Shown piece after piece: positions 1 to 5,686 of a DNA stretch of 12,486 bases (within the stretch, counting starts at the first letter, position 1; the number at the start of each line of letters is the position of its first letter). The DNA comes from Tannerella sp. Its GTDB lineage: Bacteria > Bacteroidota > Bacteroidia > Bacteroidales > Tannerellaceae. The position numbers and the translations under genes are program-made. The notes under the pieces were generated by a model. The model did not search any database. It saw nothing but the letters and a program-made list of their open reading frames with translations, and was not told the DNA's origin. The stretch is from assembly GCA_031279875.1 (NCBI GenBank), contig JAITHS010000118.1, positions 1 to 12,486 on the forward strand, written 5' to 3'.

Positions 1-69
1 GAGAACGCAGAAGGCAGAACGCAGAAGGCAGGAGGCAGGAGGCAGAAAGCAGAAAGCAGAGGGCAGAGG
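1..69. repeat. Purine-rich heptamer tandem array (GCAGAAG-like, nine copies)
   Basis: Nine consecutive 7-bp units run from 7 to 69: GCAGAAG, GCAGAAC, GCAGAAG, GCAGGAG twice, GCAGAAA twice, GCAGAGG twice. Bases 1-6 fit the end of another unit, so the array probably continues to the left of the window. Neighbouring copies are often identical in pairs, as expected from slippage or unequal exchange. The last unit runs directly into GTACC at 70-74, the start of the palindromic element. No convincing gene overlaps it. Confidence 0.9.
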
Positions 70-75
70 GTACCC

Positions 76-164
76 CGTCATTGCGAGGAACGAAGCAATC
101 CAGCGTGCCTTTTCCTTACGGATTACTTCCTGTATTCTGGATTGCTTCGTACCTCGCAATGACG
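76..164. repeat. Palindromic repeat element, left copy (28-bp arms)
   Basis: The left arm at 76-103 begins CGTCATTGCGAGGAACGAAG. The right arm at 137-164 is its reverse complement except for one mismatch at 151. The 33-nt spacer (104-136) is unrelated to the spacer of the second copy. GGTACC lies just outside at 69-74 and AATGCCCTGT at 165-174; both flanks recur around the copy at 3621-3689. A single strand would fold into a long hairpin. Palindromes with a similar core are, from memory, dispersed in several unrelated bacterial genomes; I have not checked this. Confidence 0.92.
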
Positions 165-190
165 AATGCCCTGTACGACCCCCTTTCAAC

Positions 191-250
191 ATTAAAACCA
201 CTTGCAGGGTTCTAAAACCACTGCAAGGGTTCTAAAACCACTGCAAGGGT
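191..250 (+). repeat. Three tandem copies of a 20-bp repeat
   Basis: The units are 191-210, 211-230 and 231-250. Units 2 and 3 are identical (TCTAAAACCACTGCAAGGGT); unit 1 differs at the first two bases and around its CTTGCAGGG core. Each unit is an imperfect palindrome, with AACC and GGTT ends around a TGCA centre. A copy with two differences sits at 3801-3820, and inverted relatives form the hairpin at 3555-3595. The copies are contiguous, with no unique spacers. Confidence 0.88.
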
Positions 251-286
251 GTCTCAACTCTCAACTCTTTAAAACTCTCAACTCTC
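251..286 (+). repeat. CTCAACT heptamer-type repeat abutting a start codon
   Basis: CTCAACT occurs twice in tandem from 253. After a TTTAAAA interruption, CTCTCAACTCTC (275-286) runs directly into the ATG at 287. It occupies the place where a ribosome binding site would be, and no Shine-Dalgarno sequence is present. I found no Bacteroidota-type promoter (TTTG plus TAnnTTTG) in 1-286, so the promoter of the downstream gene is unidentified. Confidence 0.75.
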
Positions 287-3200
287 ATGAAACATCTTAT
301 TTTTCTTTTCATCACATTAAGTTTGTCGTCAACGGCACAGACAGGCACACAAAGGCGTTTAATCGACAGCGACAACTACGAAACCGAAGAACTCGGTGTT
401 GCCGATTACACCGACGCCTCACACGAATCCATCGACAAAACAGGCGTCAATGATTCGCGCAACGGCATTCAGGAACTGCTTACGCGGCTCGGCAATGCTG
501 GTGGCGGAACTCTTTATCTTACTGCCGGACGCTATCGCATCGACGGTAAAATCATCATTCCGCACGGCGTTATATTAAGAGGCGACTGGAACAAACCACA
601 ACCGTCGGTATCAGGAACAATCCTCATGGCATATCACGGACGCGGCAGCGAAGACGAAGCCGAATCGTTTATCACTATGGAACCCTCTACCGGTCTCTAC
701 AACATCGCCTTGTGGTATCCCGAACAAAAGCCCGACAACATCACTCCTTACCCGCCAGCTATCCTCTACGGCCGACAAGGATACTGGGGCAACGACTACT
801 GCAACGTCAGAAACGTAACCCTTGTCAATGCTTATTCAGGAGTAATCCTTTCACAACGCAACGGAGGAGGATGCCCAAACGTCTTCAACCTCTACGGCAC
901 ACCACTCAAACGAGGCATTGAATTAGATAACATCGCCGATGTGGGACGGCTCGATTGGATTTATTTCTCGCCCGACTACTGGGCTGAATCATCATTGCCC
1001 GACGCTCCGACAAAAGGCGACAACTACGCCGATTTTATCCGCAACAATGCCACCGCTATCGTCATGCGACGAAACGACTGGTCTTATACCTGTAATACGT
1101 TCATCGACGGCTATAAAATCGGCTTTCATGCCGCGCCGAGCATAGCATCCGCAGGCTCGCAACCTAACGGGCATAACTACGGCATGACTTTCAATAATTG
1201 CTCAACAGCCATTCTAATCGAAAGCGTTTCCAATGCAGGAATGATGTTTACACGCATCAAAATCGACAACTGCACACAAGGCATCTCCGTTATCGACGGC
1301 GCCGCCTCGACGGTACAGTTATACGACTGCAACATTTCAGCCTCCGACGAAGCTATCCGCATGTCTTCAGGAGCCTCCACACGCCTCCTCTCACAGCAAT
1401 GCCGCATCGACGCAGGCAAAGTCAACATCATGGGCGGCGTTTTTACATCCGTTGACGGCGATTTCAACTCTCAACTCAACATCGGCGCTTACGCACGTAC
1501 CATCCTTTCCGGCAACCGCTTTGCTACCACCGCCAACATCCGCAACAACTCCCTGTTTGAATGCAAAATCGACCATACTCCGGTGTCAATCAAAAAACTG
1601 CCGACATTTCCTAATATCATCCCTCATGAAACAAAACCTGCCCGTAAAGCGCTATATGTAGTTACCGATGATGTTTTCGGCGCCAAACCCGACGCCGTTA
1701 CCGACAATACCGCCGCCATCCAAAACGCTCTCAACAAAGCATCCGAAGACGGCGGAGGAGTAGTTTTTATGCCTTCCGGCAAATACAAAGTAACCGGTAA
1801 TCTGACAATACCGACAGGCGTCGAACTCAAAGGCGCTTCCGACGTCGCTTCTGTACCAAAAGGACAGGGCGCCATCATCGAAGTATATGCCGACAAAAAC
1901 AATCCCACAGGACAGCCTTTCATGAAATTATCCGCACGCAGCGGTATCAGAGGCCTCACTTTCAACTATCCCGAAACAAAATCATCGATGACAATCAATC
2001 CTGCAACCTTACCCAAATATCCCTACTGCATTCAGGCAACAGGCAACGATATCTATATCGTAAACATCGGAATAAGGGCTACTTATTACGGCATAGACCT
2101 CTTTACACACAAATGCGACAACCATTATGTGGATTATCTTGCCGGACATGTGTTCAAAAACGCAATACGTGTTGGCGGCGGCTCAAAAGACGGCATTATC
2201 AGCAACTTCCAGTTTAATCCTGTTGTATATGCCAACGGATACGAACACCCGAAGTTCGGCGCATGGCCAAACTCCGAAAATACTGCCGAAGCCAAAAACG
2301 GCGTCTATAACCAAAACTATGGCGAGCTGGAATTTCTTATCCTCGAAGACTGTGAAGACGAGATTTTATACAACAATTTCCACTACGCATCGCATAAAGG
2401 CGTTACTTTCCGACGCTCTACAACCAACGGACTTGCTCCTTCCGGCATCGCGCTCGGACACGGTATCGACGCTTCTATGAGATCAGTATGCTTCGACGCG
2501 CTACATTACAGCAAAGGGTTTGATATGATCAATAGCCAGATAGTTTCCGTAGTACGCGAAGAGGTGTATCCTAACGCTCATTTCCTCGAAACAGGCGCCA
2601 ACTTTGCCGAAACAGCCAATCTTTTCGCTTCCGACTACTGGGGTGGCGCTGTTTACGGCGGCAATTTCGCCGGTAGCGGACATGTCAATCTCTATCTCGC
2701 CAACTTCCAACAGTTCGGCACTACACGCTCGTTTAACATTACCGGCGCCGATAATATCAACGTTATAAACTCAATAAGCAATACAACTAATCTGGTATCT
2801 TCGGGCAAAACGGCGCTGACATCGGTCATGTCGTCGCTCTCGCCGCTATCATCACCGACGGGCTACAAGACTTGGCTCAACAACCTGACATTAAGCCCTC
2901 TCTTTTCGTCAGGCGCAACACTGCCGCGCGTGGGATGGATAGCAACCGGCATAGGCAGCGAAAATGCTGCTCTGGCTATCGACGGCATCGCTTCAACACG
3001 CTGGCACGCCGGCTCGCAAACCCTTCCCGGACAATGGTTTTCAGTCAATACCCGCATGCCGGTCAAAATCAATACCGTAATACTCGACGCCTCCGCCAGC
3101 CCAAACGACTATCCCAAAGAATACGCCGTTTATGTGTCGTCCGACGGCGTCAACTGGAATACTCCCATCGCTACCGGCGCCCAAGCAGCGGCAGTAGTCA

Positions 3201-3553
3201 TCATCCCAATACCGGAAACAACAACTCAATATATCAGAGTAGTACAAACCGGCAGCGGCAAAACACAGTATTGGAGTATCCACGAGTTCTATCTGGCGTA
3301 TGTTGACAACGCCAGCGCTAACGAAGTTGTGTCCGACATGCCTGTCATCTTTCCCAACCCTGTTACAGGCGGTATGATACACATTTCCGGTGCTACACCG
3401 TCTTCTGCCGTCATTTATTCGCTCGACGGACAACTTGTCGGCAGATATTTCAACCGCTCAAACATCGACGTTAGCACTTATCCGAAAGGTATTTATATTA
3501 TTAAAATTTCAGCAGGAACAAAGATTTATACTCGTAAAGTGATTATCATATAA
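287..3553 (+). CDS. Secreted twin beta-helix (GH55/pectate-lyase-like) protein with discoidin module and T9SS sorting domain
   Basis: A 1088-residue exported protein, probably acting on or binding polysaccharide outside the cell. Residues 1-17 are a signal peptide (MKHLIFLFITLSLSSTA) with likely cleavage before Gln18. The first pectate-lyase_3-type unit starts near residue 38; its 'GNAGGGTLYLTAGRY' stretch is the typical first-turn motif. The second starts near 456 with 'DNTAAIQNALNKASEDGGG' and runs to about 870. Two tandem right-handed beta-helices are the architecture of GH55 exo-beta-1,3-glucanases, but I cannot assign catalytic residues, so substrate and activity are open. An F5/8 type C (CBM32-like) module spans about 882-1006, including 'DGIASTRWHA' and 'YAVYVSSDGVNW'. 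Residues 1016-1088, with FPNP at 1022-1025 and 'YPKGIYIIKI' near the end, form a type A T9SS sorting domain. The ATG at 287 is the only start that keeps the signal peptide. The gene stands alone and is bracketed by the composite repeats. Confidence 0.9.
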   Translation: MKHLIFLFITLSLSSTAQTGTQRRLIDSDNYETEELGVADYTDASHESIDKTGVNDSRNGIQELLTRLGNAGGGTLYLTAGRYRIDGKIIIPHGVILRGDWNKPQPSVSGTILMAYHGRGSEDEAESFITMEPSTGLYNIALWYPEQKPDNITPYPPAILYGRQGYWGNDYCNVRNVTLVNAYSGVILSQRNGGGCPNVFNLYGTPLKRGIELDNIADVGRLDWIYFSPDYWAESSLPDAPTKGDNYADFIRNNATAIVMRRNDWSYTCNTFIDGYKIGFHAAPSIASAGSQPNGHNYGMTFNNCSTAILIESVSNAGMMFTRIKIDNCTQGISVIDGAASTVQLYDCNISASDEAIRMSSGASTRLLSQQCRIDAGKVNIMGGVFTSVDGDFNSQLNIGAYARTILSGNRFATTANIRNNSLFECKIDHTPVSIKKLPTFPNIIPHETKPARKALYVVTDDVFGAKPDAVTDNTAAIQNALNKASEDGGGVVFMPSGKYKVTGNLTIPTGVELKGASDVASVPKGQGAIIEVYADKNNPTGQPFMKLSARSGIRGLTFNYPETKSSMTINPATLPKYPYCIQATGNDIYIVNIGIRATYYGIDLFTHKCDNHYVDYLAGHVFKNAIRVGGGSKDGIISNFQFNPVVYANGYEHPKFGAWPNSENTAEAKNGVYNQNYGELEFLILEDCEDEILYNNFHYASHKGVTFRRSTTNGLAPSGIALGHGIDASMRSVCFDALHYSKGFDMINSQIVSVVREEVYPNAHFLETGANFAETANLFASDYWGGAVYGGNFAGSGHVNLYLANFQQFGTTRSFNITGADNINVINSISNTTNLVSSGKTALTSVMSSLSPLSSPTGYKTWLNNLTLSPLFSSGATLPRVGWIATGIGSENAALAIDGIASTRWHAGSQTLPGQWFSVNTRMPVKINTVILDASASPNDYPKEYAVYVSSDGVNWNTPIATGAQAAAVVIIPIPETTTQYIRVVQTGSGKTQYWSIHEFYLAYVDNASANEVVSDMPVIFPNPVTGGMIHISGATPSSAVIYSLDGQLVGRYFNRSNIDVSTYPKGIYIIKISAGTKIYTRKVIII

Positions 3554-3554
3554 C

Positions 3555-3595
3555 CCAAACCCTTGCAGCGGTTAAAAACCCTGCAAGCGGTTTGG
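3555..3595 (+). terminator. Long bulged hairpin one base after the stop codon
   Basis: CCAAACC (3555-3561) pairs with GGTTTGG (3589-3595), CTTGCAG (3562-3568) with CTGCAAG (3581-3587), and GGTT (3570-3573) with AACC (3577-3580), leaving an AAA loop. That gives 18 base pairs interrupted only by two unpaired C residues (3569 and 3588). It is built from two inverted copies of the AACC-TGCA-GGTT repeat family. The position suggests a terminator or an mRNA 3'-end protector for the beta-helix gene. No U-tract follows, so intrinsic termination is inferred and uncertain. Confidence 0.6.
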
Positions 3596-3596
3596 A

Positions 3597-3619
3597 GCAG
3601 GCGGAAAGCAGAAGGTACC
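3597..3619 (+). repeat. Heptamer-array remnant plus GGTACC, right copy
   Basis: GCGGAAA (3601-3607) and GCAGAAG (3608-3614) are two heptamers of the family at 1-69, preceded by a partial GCAG at 3597-3600. The last heptamer runs straight into GTACC, in exactly the register seen at 63-74. One base then separates GGTACC from the palindrome arm, as in the left copy. Confidence 0.75.
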
Positions 3620-3620
3620 A

Positions 3621-3689
3621 CGTCATTGCGAGGAACGAAGCAATCCAGCGTTCTTTTTCTTCTGGATTGCTTCGTTCCTCGCAATGACG
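3621..3689. repeat. Palindromic repeat element, right copy (perfect 28-bp arms)
   Basis: The arms at 3621-3648 and 3662-3689 are exact reverse complements over 28 bp, around a 13-nt pyrimidine-rich spacer (3649-3661). The left arm is identical to that at 76-103. GGTACC flanks it on the left and AATGCCCTGT on the right (3690-3699), in the same order as the first copy, so the two elements are direct repeats about 3.5 kb apart. It lies between convergent genes, where its hairpin could also stop transcription from either side; that role is inferred. Confidence 0.93.
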
Positions 3690-3715
3690 AATGCCCTGTT
3701 CGTTATGGCTTCCGG

Positions 3716-3790
3716 CTAACGCCCTCGCAATGACGAATGCTTTATGCGTTAACGTCCTCGTAATGATGCAGTTAAAAAAAACGTCATTAC
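3716..3790. repeat. Decayed extra copies of the palindrome arm
   Basis: The right-arm sequence CCTCGCAATGACGAATGC recurs at 3723-3740, and a more diverged form CCTCGTAATGATGC at 3756-3769. Both are preceded by a TAACG-like pentamer. A left-arm-like ACGTCATTAC lies at 3781-3790. GTAATGATG (3760-3768) can pair with CGTCATTAC (3782-3790) over nine positions with one G-T wobble, which looks like a shrunken, mutated element with a 13-nt A-rich loop. Confidence 0.7.
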
Positions 3791-3800
3791 ATTATAAGTA

Positions 3801-3820
3801 TCTAAAACCGCTGCGAGGGT
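3801..3820 (+). repeat. 20-bp repeat copy adjoining the stop codon of the leftward gene
   Basis: TCTAAAACCGCTGCGAGGGT differs at two positions from the tandem unit at 211-230 and 231-250 and has the same orientation. It touches the TAA stop (3821-3823) of the leftward gene. AAACC (3805-3809) and GGTTT (3818-3822) can form a 5-bp stem that overlaps the stop codon; on the leftward transcript it is followed by a short T run. It may contribute to 3'-end formation, but the stem is weak. Confidence 0.7.
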
Positions 3821-5446
3821 TTATTGGTTTGCGATGACTTCGTCTATTTTCAGGAAAGCCTTTACTGTGGCGGCGCTTGAATCGTTTGCAGCGCCAAGTT
3901 GCCTTGCTCCCATCATGAACGTCAGGATATAGGCTGTTTGGCTGTTTGCTTCGTAAGAAACCCACATATAGGAGCGATGCTCCGGGTCGTTACTCCAATA
4001 GACGTTCTCATTTCCCCAGGCCGCATTATTGCTTGTAGATTGCGCCACTGTACCAGAGCCGTTCTCACCACTGTTTCCGCTCCATATACCCGTCTGCAAT
4101 TTGAGTGAGTTATTTGAAGCTCCGTCAACGTTGTCATGCCATCCAAAGACCGAGCTCCACATTATTGTTTGCTCGACAGATGTATTGTTTCGTATTTGCA
4201 AGTCGGCATCTTGCAGATTCTGACCGCTACGAATAAATATGCGAACGGAAAATTTCCCGTCAGGCGTAGTAACCACGCGGTGATATCCGTTTGCTCCCTC
4301 GCTGGTTTTGAGTAGCGGGCCTACGGTGGCTTTTGTTCTTACGGTTGCGTCAACATTATCGCCAACCGTTACATCGCATTCCGAGCCCGCATTGAAAGGT
4401 ACCAGAGCTTTCACCATTCTAATAGTAGTACCTGTAGGCGAGGAAACAGTAGGAGTTCCGGATACGCTGAATACTAATTCGCCGTTGCCGTTTTCTAATC
4501 TGCCGTCCTGAAGTTTGAAGGTGAGGCCGTTGGCTGTTATGCTGGCGCCTCCGCTGTAACGTCCGCCGTTGCCGCCGGAGTATGGCACCCGAAGAATTCC
4601 CGAATAGGCGACTTGGCTGGTATATTGCGCCGGCGACAGGATAGCGGAGCCGCAATTGAAGGATGCGAAAGAGGGATTTATGGCAACGTTGTTGTCCATC
4701 GTTTTCCACTCGCTGCCGTTCCAAAAGAGGAAGCCTTCGACCGAGTAAGAGGCATGTTTGCCTGTGTTATACACCATCAGACCGTGTTCCGGATTGGGTA
4801 CGGTTGTTCGGTCTGTCCTGCTTGAAAGCGTAACCTTCGGCAGCATCATTCCCTTGTTCGTTGACGACACTTTGAGCAATGTTGACGAACCGGCGGCTCC
4901 AATTCTCACCGAGTCGGTGCCATTCACAAAGGCGAGGGAGTAGGGCTGCGATGGCGTGCCGTTTGCTATAACGGTGTTGCCGGTCAGAGCGCCGCCCAGA
5001 CCTATTTCTCCGGCCGACGCATTGTAGAGTCCGTTAACTCCTGTCGCGCCGCCCATTGTAGTCCATGCCTGACCGGTCCATACGTAGATGCCTTCGAAAA
5101 AAGGCGACGCAGTGTTAACATTGTAAACAATCATTCCGGTATGTTGAGCGTCGAGCGTCGCTTTGTTCTGGCTGTACTCGGCTGTTGGACCTGATGTCGG
5201 CACGTCGCGGTTGGTCAGAAACATCGGATAAAGATTGTTTGTACTTGAGAGCGAAACCCTTGGCAGGCTAAGTCCTCCGAATGCGTTGCGGCCTTTTGTT
5301 TGCACGCCGTCAACTTCTTTGATTTGTAATAATGCACCGGGTTGTGTAGGCTCATTCGAACCTATCGTCAACTGTGCGTTTACATTTTGTGATACGGCAA
5401 TAAATAATACCGCTGTCACTGTACATAAAAAATTTGCACTTCTCAT
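3821..5446 (-). CDS. Exported surface protein with two tail-fibre/adhesin-like units and an Ig-like domain
   Basis: A 541-residue protein with a signal peptide (residues 1-24, ending NVNA before Gln25). Two related units follow. Residues 38-131 contain 'GLSLPRVSLSS', 'GMIVYNVN' and 'EGIYVWTGQAWTTM'; residues 188-250 contain 'GMMLPKVTLSS', 'GLMVYNTG' and 'EGFLFWNGSEWKTM'. This LPRV / VYN / W-G-W pattern is widespread in Bacteroidota surface and tail-fibre-like proteins. A linker at 132-187 has the 'NGLYNASAGEIGLGGALTGN' style also seen in fibre proteins. Residues 260-360, with 'VPYSGGNGGRYSGG', 'VSGTPT' and cysteines 265 and 357, match an Ig-like repeat common in large flavobacterial adhesins. 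Residues 365-541 are Asn/Ser/Trp-rich and I do not recognise them. No T9SS sorting domain is evident. A role in attachment is inferred only. The ATG at 5444-5446 keeps the signal peptide and lies about 45 nt from the predicted transcription start. Confidence 0.85.
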   Translation of the reverse strand: MRSANFLCTVTAVLFIAVSQNVNAQLTIGSNEPTQPGALLQIKEVDGVQTKGRNAFGGLSLPRVSLSSTNNLYPMFLTNRDVPTSGPTAEYSQNKATLDAQHTGMIVYNVNTASPFFEGIYVWTGQAWTTMGGATGVNGLYNASAGEIGLGGALTGNTVIANGTPSQPYSLAFVNGTDSVRIGAAGSSTLLKVSSTNKGMMLPKVTLSSRTDRTTVPNPEHGLMVYNTGKHASYSVEGFLFWNGSEWKTMDNNVAINPSFASFNCGSAILSPAQYTSQVAYSGILRVPYSGGNGGRYSGGASITANGLTFKLQDGRLENGNGELVFSVSGTPTVSSPTGTTIRMVKALVPFNAGSECDVTVGDNVDATVRTKATVGPLLKTSEGANGYHRVVTTPDGKFSVRIFIRSGQNLQDADLQIRNNTSVEQTIMWSSVFGWHDNVDGASNNSLKLQTGIWSGNSGENGSGTVAQSTSNNAAWGNENVYWSNDPEHRSYMWVSYEANSQTAYILTFMMGARQLGAANDSSAATVKAFLKIDEVIANQ

Positions 5447-5498
5447 TTTTGCTAATTGCTAAATCGTTATTATTAATATTTATTCTTTAAATCGACCG

Positions 5499-5530
5499 CA
5501 AAGGTATTACAATTTTGTAAATATTCCAAA
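5499..5530 (-). promoter_or_regulatory. Bacteroidota-type promoter for the surface-protein gene, with palindromic spacer
   Basis: Read leftward, a TTTG (-33 element, 5530-5527) is followed after 20 nt by TACCTTTG (-7 element, TAnnTTTG, 5506-5499). This matches the promoter class used by the primary sigma factor in Bacteroides and relatives. Transcription should start near 5492, giving a 5' UTR of about 45 nt with no Shine-Dalgarno sequence. The spacer contains a perfect inverted repeat, TTACAA-N2-TTGTAA (5507-5520), directly beside the -7 element. It could be an operator, although the region is very AT-rich. Confidence 0.7.
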
Positions 5531-5644
5531 TAATTTGCGTCATTTTAAATATATTTGAAAACATTTAATAAATTTTTACATTTATGATTTTCTGTTTTTA
5601 CCGAATAAAACGTTACCGTTTGTCATATCGGTTCATATCATTAC

Positions 5645-5665
5645 TCAAAAATCGGTTATTTTTGA
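5645..5665 (-). terminator. AT-rich inverted repeat after the efflux operon
   Basis: TCAAAAAT (5645-5652) and ATTTTTGA (5658-5665) form a perfect 8-bp stem with a 5-nt loop, starting 21 nt past the stop codon of the second RND gene. The stem is weak in G+C and no separate T-tract follows. It may end or protect the operon transcript. A second, weaker stem (AAACG/CGTTT, 5608-5621) lies further downstream and is followed by TTTT on the leftward strand. The remainder of 5531-5686 shows no gene. Confidence 0.45.
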
Positions 5666-5686
5666 CATCTTGCAATTTTACATATT

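Noticed and set aside
191..250. Possible CRISPR-like array of 20-bp repeats
   Set aside because: The units are directly contiguous with no unique spacers, there are only three, and no cas genes are present.
1465..1477. CAACTCTCAACTC inside the beta-helix gene, identical to part of the leader repeat at 255-267
   Set aside because: It is low-complexity, in frame (NSQL) and fits the beta-helix coding pattern. One 13-bp match is not enough to claim repeat insertion.
3041..3433. Minus-strand 130-residue frame within the beta-helix gene
   Set aside because: It overlaps the discoidin and sorting-domain coding sequence, and its composition mirrors the sense strand.
69..3700. Composite transposon carrying the beta-helix gene
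   Set aside because: No transposase or recognisable target-site duplication is visible. The direct-repeat bracketing is reported as a structure only.
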